From: Bryobacterales bacterium
GTDB lineage: Bacteria > Acidobacteriota > Terriglobia > Bryobacterales > Bryobacteraceae
NCBI GenBank assembly: GCA_003169195.1
Contig: PMQB01000600.1
Coordinates: forward strand, 1 to 38,709
Length of the DNA: 38,709 nucleotides
Direction: 5' to 3'
Notes under the pieces: model-generated
Told to the model about the DNA's origin: nothing
The model's database searches: none
What the model saw: the letters and a program-made list of their open reading frames with translations, nothing else
Made by a program: the position numbers and the translations under genes
Part shown: positions 15,740 through 24,126 of the stretch, in pieces
How positions within the stretch are numbered: position 1 is the first letter of the stretch
Layout of the letters: each line of letters starts with the position of its first letter

Positions 15740-16126
15740 ATGGACCTCCACGAAAAACAGCAATTCGATTTCCTTCTCAATACCGCGGTAGAGCGCTATG
15801 TTGAACGTTTGGAACAGCGTAACGGCGGTGTGGAAATCGCATTGCAGCGTCTGCGCCATGATCCTGACTCCGAGGGAATTTGGCTCACTCGATTCACTCA
15901 GGCGATATTTGATGATTTTCTCCTTTCCAACGTCGAAGGCGCTTGCTTCATTCTGAAAGCCCTAGCAAAGCGCCCCGCACGCACTATTGCCCCCGGCAAA
16001 GTCGAGTTCACGCTATTGGCTATGGCGCAGCAGATCTTCGCGGATCTACTCCGCCAAAAAACTGAAGAAGCCTTAGAGCAACGCTCCGGTCGGGAAGTCG
16101 CATCTATTAAGGAAGGCTCTGCATGA
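15740..16126 (+). CDS. Unknown 128-aa helical protein of the hydrogenase operon
   Basis: 128 aa, not recognised. It begins at the base after the TPR gene's stop and overlaps the NifU-Rieske gene by 4 bases (ATGA, 16123-16126), so coupling is strict. It is predicted helical (LLNTAVERYVERLEQRNGG, AIFDDFLLSNVEGACFILKAL) and has one cysteine. Helical content and position next to the TPR and Fe-S proteins suggest a small adaptor, but nothing shows a function. Confidence 0.82.
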   Translation: MDLHEKQQFDFLLNTAVERYVERLEQRNGGVEIALQRLRHDPDSEGIWLTRFTQAIFDDFLLSNVEGACFILKALAKRPARTIAPGKVEFTLLAMAQQIFADLLRQKTEEALEQRSGREVASIKEGSA

Positions 16127-16977
16127 TACAGTCCGTCTTGGATCAGACAGAACTACAAGATCTTGCCAAACGCGTGGATACCGCAGTGCAAGCAGTTCGC
16201 GACCTCAAGGGCGATGCTCGTGAAAAAGCGCTTGCCATGAAAACGGCCATTGAAGAGTTTCACAAGAGTGCACTTACTCGCATGATTCAGTCACTCAAGT
16301 CTGATCCGCATGGCAAAGAATTGCTCTTCGCCATGATTGACGAGCCTGAGATCTATGCCATGCTCTCCATGCACTCGCTCATCCGCCCGGATCTTGCCAC
16401 CCGAGTGCGCAGCGTTATCGAAAACGTTCGGCCCTACATGCAGTCTCACGGCGGTGATGTGGAACTTTTAGAGGTCACTACCGACACCGTCAAGTTACGT
16501 CTCGCCGGCTCTTGCAATGGATGTTCCCAATCCGCTGTTACCCTCCGCAATGGCGTAGAAGAAGCTCTGCGTGAAAGCGTTCCGGAAATCTCTCACATTG
16601 AGGTAGCCCCAAACGAACCAGGACCCTCACTGATTTCTGTTGAAAGCCTGCTGCACGCCAATCAAAAAGGTTGGATAGCTGGACCCGCTCCCGAAGAACT
16701 CACAGACGGCAAGCCATTTCGGATCGAAGGCGAAAATAGTGGAGTCATCCTCCTACGCTCGGGTAATGAGATTCAAGCCTTTCGAAACGCATGCGCCCAC
16801 ATGGGCCTGCCTCTTGATGGCGCTATGGTCGATCGCGAAGCCGGCACCATCACTTGCCCCTGGCACGGCTTCCGTTTTGATTGTCGGACTGGTGAGTGTC
16901 TCACAGCTCCGCACGCCCAACTCGAGGTGCTCCCGTTGCGGCTGGAGGGCGGCATCATTCATGTGAGGCCCTCATGA
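16123..16977 (+). CDS. NifU-like and Rieske [2Fe-2S] fusion protein, candidate hydrogenase electron carrier
   Basis: 284 aa. Residues about 1-90 are helical and unassigned. About 92-163 is a NifU C-terminal-type domain with CNGC (C131, C134; YMQSHGGDVELLEV before it). About 180-284 is a Rieske-type domain with CAH (C224, H226) and CPWHGF (C245, H248), giving two Cys and two His for a [2Fe-2S] cluster. Rieske-type proteins such as HhyE and HucE of mycobacterial hydrogenases have been proposed to carry electrons to the respiratory chain, and this is the equivalent candidate here. The NifU part may instead help build Fe-S clusters of HhyS. There is no signal peptide or membrane helix, and it shares an ATGA overlap with the next gene. 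Confidence 0.93.
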   Translation: MIQSVLDQTELQDLAKRVDTAVQAVRDLKGDAREKALAMKTAIEEFHKSALTRMIQSLKSDPHGKELLFAMIDEPEIYAMLSMHSLIRPDLATRVRSVIENVRPYMQSHGGDVELLEVTTDTVKLRLAGSCNGCSQSAVTLRNGVEEALRESVPEISHIEVAPNEPGPSLISVESLLHANQKGWIAGPAPEELTDGKPFRIEGENSGVILLRSGNEIQAFRNACAHMGLPLDGAMVDREAGTITCPWHGFRFDCRTGECLTAPHAQLEVLPLRLEGGIIHVRPS

Positions 16978-18131
16978 AGCCTCAATTATGGCTAGGTGCA
17001 CCCGCTCCCGGAGGTTTAGCTCTTCCTGCCGCGAATCCCACGCCTTCGCAGTTCTACGGGCCCCGCGGCGTGTTCCTCAACGATGAACTCCTTATCGTCG
17101 CCGATTCTGGCAATCACCGAGTTCTCATCTGGAGCCACCCTCCCACTCAGAGTCACCAGCCTGCCGACATCGTCCTAGGTCAACCGGATTTCTACACCGA
17201 AGGCCCTAATCGCCATCGCACTAACATCCTCAAGGGCTTCTTCCTGCCCACCAGCGTCGCCGTCTTCAATCACAGGCTCTTTGTCGCTGACGCCTGGAAT
17301 CACCGCATTCTTGTTTGGAACTCCGTACCTACCGTCAGTGACACAGCTCCAGACTTTGCCATAGGTCAACCCGATCTCTCTTCCGGTGAGCCAAACCAGG
17401 GGGAAGCCGTCAGCGCGTCCACTCTCTATTGGCCGTACGGGATCGCGTTTATCGAACAGAATTTCTACGCGGCCGATACCGGCAATCGCCGAGTGCTAGT
17501 CTGGCGCGGTCTTCCCACCTGCAATCAACCCGCTGACATCGTCCTCGGCCAAGATGATTTCAACCAGAACGGTGAGAATCGTAACGTGGGCGTCGGCCCT
17601 TCTTCGTTTCGCTGGCCCCACGCTCTCGCGGGGAATGCCGATATTCTCTATGTCGCCGATGCGGGTAATCATCGCATTCTGGGTTGGTACCCACCTCTGC
17701 CTAGAGATCGACCCGCCGACTTCGTCCTTGGCCAACCTCGCTTCGATTCCGCAACCGAATTCCCCTACGCCAAACAATCCGCCGAAAAACTGCGTTTTCC
17801 ATACGATATCGCCTGTAATAACCAAATCGTCGCCGTTTCCGACAGCGCCAACAATCGCATCTTACTTTGGAAAGCGCCACTGCAGCGGTCCTGTGGCGCC
17901 GCCGCGACGGCGGTCTTGGGCCAGCCCGATTTCGCCCTCAACGGCGAAAACCACTGGAAAGAAGTGAATGAGAAAACTCTCTGCTGGCCTTATGGAATTT
18001 CTCTTCATCGCTCCGCCCTTGCTGTTGCCGATTCGGGTAATAATAGAGTCATGATCTGGGATCTCAGCGAAATGCTCAATTTTGAGCTTGAGAAACTAAC
18101 CGCCGAACAAAGAAGCCTTATATGTGTCTAG
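16974..18131 (+). CDS. NHL-repeat six-bladed beta-propeller protein of the hydrogenase operon
   Basis: 385 aa from ATG 16974, which overlaps the NifU-Rieske stop (ATGA); the longer frame upstream is a shadow. Six NHL signatures occur at regular spacing: VADSGNHRVLIW (42-53), VADAWNHRILVW (104-115), AADTGNRRVLVW (166-177), VADAGNHRILGW (227-238), VSDSANNRILLW (288-299) and VADSGNNRVMIW (351-362). Linkers of the form VLGQPDF separate the blades. Together they make one closed six-bladed propeller. There is no signal peptide, which is unusual for NHL proteins and agrees with a cytoplasmic partner of HhySL. Its role is unknown; protein-protein docking is the likeliest use of such a fold. It overlaps hypC by 10 bases. 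Confidence 0.93.
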   Translation: MKPQLWLGAPAPGGLALPAANPTPSQFYGPRGVFLNDELLIVADSGNHRVLIWSHPPTQSHQPADIVLGQPDFYTEGPNRHRTNILKGFFLPTSVAVFNHRLFVADAWNHRILVWNSVPTVSDTAPDFAIGQPDLSSGEPNQGEAVSASTLYWPYGIAFIEQNFYAADTGNRRVLVWRGLPTCNQPADIVLGQDDFNQNGENRNVGVGPSSFRWPHALAGNADILYVADAGNHRILGWYPPLPRDRPADFVLGQPRFDSATEFPYAKQSAEKLRFPYDIACNNQIVAVSDSANNRILLWKAPLQRSCGAAATAVLGQPDFALNGENHWKEVNEKTLCWPYGISLHRSALAVADSGNNRVMIWDLSEMLNFELEKLTAEQRSLICV

Positions 18132-18403
18132 CCGTTCCAGGACAAGTAAAAGAAATATTCGAACAAGGTGGCACCCGCATGGGTCGGGTCAACTTTGGCG
18201 GCATCACAAAAGAGGTCTGCCTTGCTTATCTGCCAGATATCGTTGTCGGAGATTACACCATCGTTCACGTTGGTTTTGCCATCAGCAAGATCGACGAAGA
18301 ATCTGCGCAAAAAACTCTTCAGATGTTCCGTGATCTCGGTATCCTCGAAGAAGAGTTAGGCGTCGAACCTGTTGCTGCCCCGTTGTCAGTGAGTGGCCCA
18401 TGA
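18122..18403 (+). CDS. hypC: HypC/HybG hydrogenase maturation chaperone
   Basis: 93 aa. It begins MCLAVPGQV with the essential Cys2, which binds the Fe(CN)2CO unit and the large-subunit precursor. The middle [39 protein letters not shown] is standard HypC. It overlaps the NHL gene by 10 bases and hypD by 4. Confidence 0.96.
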   Translation: MCLAVPGQVKEIFEQGGTRMGRVNFGGITKEVCLAYLPDIVVGDYTIVHVGFAISKIDEESAQKTLQMFRDLGILEEELGVEPVAAPLSVSGP

Positions 18404-19524
18404 AGTATCTGAACGAATTTCGAGACGGCGAGACCGCCCAAAAACTATTTCGCGAAATCGCCCGCGTCACAACCAGGCCGTGGGCGATGATGGAAGTCTG
18501 CGGTGGACAAACTCACTCTATCATCCGCAATGGTATTGACCAACTTCTGCCGCCGGGCATCGAACTCATTCACGGTCCGGGCTGCCCTGTCTGTGTCACT
18601 CCTCTGGAGATGATCGACAAAGCCCTCGCCATCGCCTCCAAACCGGGCATCATCTTCTGCTCTTTCGGCGACATGCTGCGCGTCCCCGGCAGTGACAAAG
18701 ATTTGTTCCGCGTCAAAAGCGAAGGCGGCGACGTGCGCATCGTCTATTCTCCACTTGATGCCCTCAAAATCGCCCGCGAAAGTCCCACGCGTCAGGTCGT
18801 CTTCTTCGGCATAGGTTTTGAAACCACCGCACCTGCTAACGCCATGGCTATCAGTCTAGCGGCAAAGGAAAATCTAACCAATTTCTCTGTATTGATCTCC
18901 CATGTCCTTGTCCCCCCCGCTATGGAAGCCATCATGAGATCTCCCATCAATCGCGTGCAGGCGTTTCTGGCCGCCGGCCATGTCTGCAGCGTCATGGGTT
19001 ATTGGCAATATCCACCGCTGGCCGAACGCTTTCAAGTGCCCATCGTCATCACTGGCTTCGAACCTCTCGACGTGCTTGATGGCATCCGTCGCGCCGTCAT
19101 CCAACTCGAATCAGGCCGCCATGAAGTTGAAAACGCATATGGCCGCGTTGTCAACTTCGATGGCAACAAGCCTGCGCAACAAATGCTCGAGAACGTGTTT
19201 GAAATCACAGACCGCACCTGGCGCGGTATCGGCATGATTCCCAAGAGTGGTTGGCATCTGCGCCCCGAATATCGCAATTTCGACGCTGAATATAAGTTCG
19301 AAGTGCGCGGTATCGTCACCAAAGAGTCACCTCTTTGCCGCTCAGGCGAAGTCCTGCAAGGTGCCATCAAACCAAACCAGTGTTCTTCGTTCGGCACCGT
19401 CTGCACGCCTCGTTCGCCCCTGGGCGCTACCATGGTGTCTAGCGAAGGCGCCTGCGCTGCTTATTACAATTACGGCCGCTTCATTCAAGTGGAGGATCTT
19501 GCAACGGCATGTCCAGTCAAATAG
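18400..19524 (+). CDS. hypD: HypD Fe-S scaffold for Fe(CN)2CO assembly
   Basis: 374 aa, full length. Conserved motifs are MEVCGGQTH (C34), [11 protein letters not shown] (C62, C65), [10 protein letters not shown] and the C-terminal cluster-binding cysteines ([30 protein letters not shown]). HypD works with HypC to assemble the iron-dicyanide-carbonyl group. Its start overlaps hypC by ATGA and its end overlaps hypE by 16 bases. Confidence 0.97.
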   Translation: MKYLNEFRDGETAQKLFREIARVTTRPWAMMEVCGGQTHSIIRNGIDQLLPPGIELIHGPGCPVCVTPLEMIDKALAIASKPGIIFCSFGDMLRVPGSDKDLFRVKSEGGDVRIVYSPLDALKIARESPTRQVVFFGIGFETTAPANAMAISLAAKENLTNFSVLISHVLVPPAMEAIMRSPINRVQAFLAAGHVCSVMGYWQYPPLAERFQVPIVITGFEPLDVLDGIRRAVIQLESGRHEVENAYGRVVNFDGNKPAQQMLENVFEITDRTWRGIGMIPKSGWHLRPEYRNFDAEYKFEVRGIVTKESPLCRSGEVLQGAIKPNQCSSFGTVCTPRSPLGATMVSSEGACAAYYNYGRFIQVEDLATACPVK

Positions 19525-20567
19525 ATTTCTCTTCTTGGACCTGTCCGCTTCCCCTTCGTGATTACCCAAATATCGTTCTCGGTCACGGTGGCGGTGGTAA
19601 ACTCTCTGCTGAGTTAGTAGAGAATCTGTTTCTGCCAGCCTTCCGCAATCCTGCCATTGAGTCTCTCGGAGACTCGGCCGTTCTCCGTGTTCCTCCTGGC
19701 CGTCTCGCCTTTTCAACTGATTCCTACGTCGTTCGTCCTCTCTTCTTTCCCGGCGGCAGCATTGGCGACCTAGCCATCAACGGCACTGTGAATGACATCG
19801 CCATGAGTGGTGCACAACCTCTTTACCTCAGCGTCGCATTCATTATTGAAGAAGGACTCCCGATGGCCACTCTCGGTCAAATTGTCGACCGCATGCGCAT
19901 CGCCGCTAACTCCGCTGGAGTTCAAATTGTCACCGGCGATACCAAGGTGGTTGAAAGGGGCCACTGTGATGGCTGCTTCATCAATACCGCCGGCTTCGGT
20001 ATCATTCCCGAGGGCAGGGAAGTGGGTCCTGCCCTCGCCAAGCCTGGCGATGCCGTTATTGTCAGTGGCACCGTCGGAGATCACGGCATGGCCGTCATGA
20101 GTGTGCGTGAAGGTCTCGAGTTCGAAACCATTATTCAGTCCGACTCCGCAGCGCTAAACAGTCTGGTAGAAGCTATTTTCACCGCTTCGAACGACATTCA
20201 CGTCTTACGCGACCCCACTCGCGGAGGTCTTGCTTCCTCGCTGAACGAAATCGCCGCTCAATCCAAAGTCGGCATCGCCCTCATAGAAGACCAAATCCCA
20301 GTCAAGCCAGACGTTCAATCAGCCTGTGAACTTCTAGGTATGGATCCCATCTACGTGGCAAACGAAGGAAAATTAGTAGCCATCGTCAGCCATTCCTCGG
20401 CCGACTCTGTCTTAGCTACTATGCGCCGCCATCCTCTTGGCATCGACGCCGCCATCATCGGCACGGTGATCTCCGAACGCCCGGGACTGCTCAGCGCCAA
20501 AACGAAAATCGGCGGCACCCACGTGATCCCTATGCAAATCGGCGAACAACTCCCGCGCATCTGCTAA
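19509..20567 (+). CDS. hypE: HypE, cyanide-forming hydrogenase maturation protein
   Basis: 352 aa, an AIR-synthase-like (PurM) ATPase that dehydrates the thiocarbamate made by HypF into a thiocyanate on its C-terminal cysteine. Seen here: [81 protein letters not shown] and the terminal PRIC with C352 as the acceptor. It is the last gene of the plus-strand hydrogenase locus. Confidence 0.97.
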   Translation: MSSQIDFSSWTCPLPLRDYPNIVLGHGGGGKLSAELVENLFLPAFRNPAIESLGDSAVLRVPPGRLAFSTDSYVVRPLFFPGGSIGDLAINGTVNDIAMSGAQPLYLSVAFIIEEGLPMATLGQIVDRMRIAANSAGVQIVTGDTKVVERGHCDGCFINTAGFGIIPEGREVGPALAKPGDAVIVSGTVGDHGMAVMSVREGLEFETIIQSDSAALNSLVEAIFTASNDIHVLRDPTRGGLASSLNEIAAQSKVGIALIEDQIPVKPDVQSACELLGMDPIYVANEGKLVAIVSHSSADSVLATMRRHPLGIDAAIIGTVISERPGLLSAKTKIGGTHVIPMQIGEQLPRIC

Positions 20568-20854
20568 GCATCCCGAGGCCCCACTCACTGCGCCACGCTT
20601 CAATAGGACTCGTTAACTTGTTACACAGATGCGCCGGCAACTCCGCATCTAAATAATCCGAAAGCAGCGCAAAACCGGGCAACTCAGTCCCTCAAACTCC
20701 GCATCCTCGCGTTGCCCGCACATTAAGTAGCTGTATTGAACCAGCATCGTATGATAAGCATCTACACACCGATCAGACGCACCGGCCTTCCGCTTTCAGT
20801 TCGCTCGCCAGTTCCAGGTCTTGGTCCAATCACAACCATTGTAGAGAGCGTTCC
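20568..20854. other. Convergent intergenic region after hypE
   Basis: 287 bp between the ends of hypE and the opposing OsmC gene. No open frame of note and no recognisable RNA gene. Apart from the stem-loop at 20627-20650, described separately, I see nothing in it. Confidence 0.6.
20627..20650. terminator. Stem-loop, possible bidirectional terminator
   Basis: AGATGCG (20627-20633) and CGCATCT (20644-20650) form a perfect 7-bp stem with a 10-base loop, between two convergent genes where a terminator is expected. There is no clear U-tract on either strand, so intrinsic termination is uncertain. Confidence 0.35.
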
Positions 20855-21268
20855 TTAAACAGTCTTCAGCGCCCCCGCCTCACTCATCGCAATTTCAATC
20901 GCAGGCGTGTGCAGCATCGTATTGTGGATCAAGCAATTCTTCGCCGCTCGGATCACGCCATCACGGTGCCGCTCGTCCTCCAACCCTGGAGCATCAATCA
21001 CAATACGAAACTGGTCCATACGCGCCGGCTGAGTCGCTTTCCCTGCCTCCACTTTTACGGTCAACCCGTCAGTTGCGAGTTTCCGCGCTTTTAAATATTG
21101 CATTGCGTAGTAGCCCGCGCATGTGCCCAACGCCGCCAAAAGAAATTCTGGCGGAGTCATGCCTGTATCCCTGCCGCCATTTTCGGCCGGTTGGTCGCAC
21201 ATCACCCTATGCCCGCGCGCCTCCGCCTCAAAGCGCACTCCATCCAAAAAACGGATTGTACTTTCCAT
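20855..21268 (-). CDS. OsmC/Ohr-family protein
   Basis: 137 aa from ATG 21268 (MESTIRFLDGVRFEAEARGH). An in-frame TTG at 21304 could add 12 residues, but the ATG gives the normal family start. It contains GGRDTGMTPPEFLLAALGTCAGYYAMQYL with the first redox Cys and NCLIHNTML with the second, the pair used by OsmC/Ohr proteins to reduce peroxides with a dithiol partner. It may be a general OsmC-like protein rather than OsmC or Ohr proper. It converges on hypE and probably is not part of the hydrogenase unit. Confidence 0.9.
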   Translation of the reverse strand: MESTIRFLDGVRFEAEARGHRVMCDQPAENGGRDTGMTPPEFLLAALGTCAGYYAMQYLKARKLATDGLTVKVEAGKATQPARMDQFRIVIDAPGLEDERHRDGVIRAAKNCLIHNTMLHTPAIEIAMSEAGALKTV

Positions 21269-21885
21269 ACTTACCCAGATGCGGAAATCTCCGCGAAGTG
21301 ACAACCAGTAGGAGCGAAAGTTTTCTGGTCACAGATTCTGAAAAATAGAGTTTAGCCTCTTATCCGCATCAACAACCGAGACAGGTTAGGGCGGCAGTCG
21401 TGTTTTCCCTCCAACTCGCGCGCCTTCCGTTTACTTATTTTCCAACCAGTGGAGAAATTCCAACTGCAGCCTGAAAACATCACCGGTTCCACGTTGCCTC
21501 CGCAATCAGCGCAAGGCAGATTTCTTGGAACTCAGAACTCTACAGCAGGAAAGCCTCGAAAAGAAGAAAGCGGAGGGCGAACACGTGAAAACCTCTGCTT
21601 ACCGACCCGGCTCAGCCTCCTCTCTTTCTACCAGTGAAGGGCACGCCGTGAGCGATTTGCCAGTAGCAAATCCGAAGTGGGTCTCCGCTCTTCCTCCCAA
21701 ACCTCACATTAAATTGGACTTCCGCGCCAATTTACTGTAAAGTAAAGAAGGGTGAGCACTGTAGCCCATTCTTCCGGCCTTGTGCGCTAAGGCATATTGT
21801 CGGAATCTTGCTTTCTTAGAGCTAACATCCGGGCTGAAGTTACTTCAGGACTCGGGCGCAATTCGCGCAATGAAAGCGGGCATGT
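21269..21885. other. 617-bp stretch without a convincing gene
   Basis: Contains only short frames (longest 71 codons, 21525-21740, with low-complexity, non-conserved-looking sequence and a non-ATG start). Two small palindromes are visible: TTTACT-GTAA-AGTAAA at 21731-21746 and CTGAAG-TTA-CTTCAG at 21834-21848, the second 37 bp before the next start codon. They could be regulator sites for the downstream gene. No tRNA, IS end or CRISPR repeat is seen. Confidence 0.5.
21834..21848. promoter_or_regulatory. Small palindrome upstream of the 128-aa gene
   Basis: CTGAAG-TTA-CTTCAG, a perfect 6-bp inverted repeat with a 3-bp centre, 37 bp before the start at 21886. A regulator site is possible; chance occurrence is also possible at this length. 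Confidence 0.3.
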
Positions 21886-22272
21886 ATGGTTTTTGCGTAC
21901 CAAGGCTTCACTCATGAGTCTGGCCGGCGGTGTTTTTTGTTCAACAGCGTCGAGGCGAACGTACCAGCAATGGCTTTTACCATTGAGGTCGATTTGCGAT
22001 TGTTCTCTCAATATAAAATTCCGGTCCAAGACGGTCCTTCGTTCTGTCTCCAAATGCTGACTCGTGCTTCGGCCATCGGCTCCTCTAATCTGGACAAGCT
22101 TCGCCGATATGAGGTAGTGGGAGAAGACTTCCAGCCTATGGTCGTTGAGCGCGAAAAGAAAGAAGCCGAAAAAACGATGAAGTGGCGCGAACAGAAGCGT
22201 ATCCGGACCGCCACCATGATGCAAGCCGCAAATGCCAAGCAGGAACTGGCGGTGGCTAAAAGTGCCGTTTGA
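21886..22272 (+). CDS. Conserved-looking small protein of unknown function
   Basis: 128 aa from ATG 21886. Not assigned to a named family. It reads as a real protein: MVFAYQGFTHESGRRCFLFNSVEA, then FTIEVDLRLFSQYKIPVQDGPSFCLQML, then a charged helical tail (EREKKEAEKTMKWREQKRIRT). Nearly the same bases are open on the opposite strand (21787-22449), but that frame shows no family features. Its end overlaps the next gene by 11 bases, suggesting coupled translation. No membrane segment or signal peptide. Confidence 0.65.
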   Translation: MVFAYQGFTHESGRRCFLFNSVEANVPAMAFTIEVDLRLFSQYKIPVQDGPSFCLQMLTRASAIGSSNLDKLRRYEVVGEDFQPMVVEREKKEAEKTMKWREQKRIRTATMMQAANAKQELAVAKSAV

Positions 22273-22555
22273 GCAGGGCGCCCCTTCCTCCTTCACCGCT
22301 ATTTCCATCCAGAACAACGCGCCGGATTCCTCCGGCGTGTATGGTCTTTCCAACTCTCGCGAGTGGATTTTCATTGGCGAAGCAAACAACATCCGCACAG
22401 CTTTAATGGAACACTTGCGCCAAGCTAATACTGCCGGAATCCCTCGCAAACCAACTGGTTTTAGCTACGAAAAGTCTCCCGCCACCCAGCGCACTGCCCG
22501 CAAGAACCAACTCATTCGTGAGTTGACTCCTGCGCATGCCAACAGCCGAGCCTAA
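22262..22555 (+). CDS. GIY-YIG-like small protein, catalytic Glu apparently replaced
   Basis: 97 aa if read from GTG 22262; an ATG at 22232 would add ten residues but deepen the overlap with the preceding gene. SGVYGLSN followed by WIFIGEANNIRTALMEHLRQ matches the GIY-YIG fold (GVY at 25-27, FIG at 37-39, R45). At the C-terminal helix, where UvrC-type domains have ENNLI, this protein has KNQLI (K81), so the metal-binding glutamate is missing. It may therefore bind rather than cut nucleic acid. It ends 4 bases inside the convergent PQQ dehydrogenase gene. Confidence 0.65.
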   Translation: MPFEQGAPSSFTAISIQNNAPDSSGVYGLSNSREWIFIGEANNIRTALMEHLRQANTAGIPRKPTGFSYEKSPATQRTARKNQLIRELTPAHANSRA

Positions 22556-24126
22556 GGCTTCCACATCGCGAAGGCGTAAAGTGTGTCGCCGGCTCCAACT
22601 AGCAAATATTGGGTGCCGTCTAACTCATAAGTAATCGGACCGTTGCTCGGTCCCTGTCCCAAGCCGGCGTGCCAAAGGGCCTTTCCATTGGAAGCGTCCA
22701 ACGCTACCAAGTTGCCTTGTGGATCGCCGGTGAACACCAGGTTTCCCGCCGTGCTCAACACACCCGAACGAACTCCAGACGTCGCCCATTTGTGACTCCA
22801 GCGGATTTTGCCCGTCTTATAATCAATCGCCTGCAGCATCGATTCGCCCCAACCGCCTTGATCATTGCCGCCCCAACCCTCAGGCTTCTCGTCATCGTCA
22901 TAGATGTAGTAGACGCTGAACGCCCGGGTGGCATTCACATAGAACAAGCCAGTCGCCGGACTGTAACTCGGAGGCGGCCAATTCGCTCCTCCTCCCTGGT
23001 TCGGAGACACCAAAGCTCCATCTAGCTGGGGCTCCTTCGCCGGGTTCGGAATGGGCTGCCCCTTCGCATCCACACCCTTCGCCCAATTAGTCTTTACATA
23101 CTCAGACGTCACAAGATTCTTGCCGTTCGTCCTGTCCAGCACAAAGAAATAGCCGTTGCGGCTTGCTTGCGCCAGTAACTTCCTGGGTGCTCCCTTGATC
23201 TCTCCGTCAAACAAAACGGGCGTCTGCACTGCATCCCAGTCATGTGTATCATGCGGCGACGGTTGAAAATGCCAAACCAGTTTGCCAGTATCCAAGTTCA
23301 GTGCGACAATCGACTCCGTATATAGGTTGTCGCCCTTCCTGCCTTTACCCGCAATCACCGGCTGTGGATTCCCTGTCCCCACATAGACCAAATTCAACTC
23401 AGGATCATAGGTGCTCGGTACCCACGTCATCCCGCCGCCGTGCTCCATCGCATCCGCACTCGGCCACGTCTCCGCTCCCGGCTCCCCTGGCTTCGGCACA
23501 CTCGACCAATGCCATTGCAACTCACCCGTCTCCGGATCCCGAGATTCCAGATACCCGGGAATGTCTAAGTCGTCGCCACTCACTCCCACGAGCACATGGT
23601 TCTTGATCACGATCGGCGCTACCGACGCATAATAGAACTGGTCGATATCACAAATCTTCTGGTGCCAGCGTTCCTTGCCCGTGTTGATATTCAACGAAAC
23701 CAAGTTGCAGTCGGGAGTCTCGAAGTACAACCAGTTCTCATAGATCCCAACGCCGCGGTTTCCGAGATGAATCCCACCCTTCGTGTCCCACGTGTAATTC
23801 CAGATCTCCTGTCCAGATCTCGCATCCACCGCCCAAACCTTGTCCGGAATCGTAAAGTATAAGACGCCATTCACCAGCAAAGGCGTCGCCTTGATCGATC
23901 CCCCCGGTCCCGACGCACCAATCCTAAACGTCCACGCCAGACTTAACGACGTGATGTTGCCATCGTTGATCTTCGTGAGTGAACTGAACCTCCGTCCAGA
24001 GTAGTCGCCGTTATACGTCGGCCACATGTCTGTCGGCTTTTGAAGTAGCTTCTCTGGCGGCAATCCCTGTGAGAAAGCAGACACCACACTGAGCATCAAA
24101 ACTGCTGCGCGCCCGTAATACTTCAC
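22552..24126 (-). CDS. PQQ-dependent (quinoprotein) dehydrogenase
   Basis: 524 aa with a signal peptide (MKYYGRAAVLMLSVVSAFSQ). Quinoprotein features: MWPTYNGDYSGRRFSSL, AWTFRIG, AVDARSGQEIWNY, VGTGNPQP, ALNLDTGKLVWHFQPSPHDTHDWDAVQTPVL (acidic residues likely at the active site), LFYVNATRAFSVY and the last blades LVALDASNGKALWHAGLGQGPSNGPITYELDGTQYL. The adjacent-cysteine pair of methanol/ethanol dehydrogenases is not seen, so substrate and subtype are open. It is shorter than most such enzymes and has no fused haem domain. The upstream cytochrome gene overlaps it by ATGA and probably supplies that function. Confidence 0.93.
   Translation of the reverse strand: MKYYGRAAVLMLSVVSAFSQGLPPEKLLQKPTDMWPTYNGDYSGRRFSSLTKINDGNITSLSLAWTFRIGASGPGGSIKATPLLVNGVLYFTIPDKVWAVDARSGQEIWNYTWDTKGGIHLGNRGVGIYENWLYFETPDCNLVSLNINTGKERWHQKICDIDQFYYASVAPIVIKNHVLVGVSGDDLDIPGYLESRDPETGELQWHWSSVPKPGEPGAETWPSADAMEHGGGMTWVPSTYDPELNLVYVGTGNPQPVIAGKGRKGDNLYTESIVALNLDTGKLVWHFQPSPHDTHDWDAVQTPVLFDGEIKGAPRKLLAQASRNGYFFVLDRTNGKNLVTSEYVKTNWAKGVDAKGQPIPNPAKEPQLDGALVSPNQGGGANWPPPSYSPATGLFYVNATRAFSVYYIYDDDEKPEGWGGNDQGGWGESMLQAIDYKTGKIRWSHKWATSGVRSGVLSTAGNLVFTGDPQGNLVALDASNGKALWHAGLGQGPSNGPITYELDGTQYLLVGAGDTLYAFAMWKP

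Noticed and set aside
21525-21740. 71-codon frame in the gene-poor stretch
   Set aside because: Non-ATG start, no recognisable motif and low-complexity composition; not supported as a gene.
21787-22449. 220-codon open frame on the minus strand
   Set aside because: It overlaps both small plus-strand genes, one of which has clear GIY-YIG motifs. The minus translation has no recognisable features.
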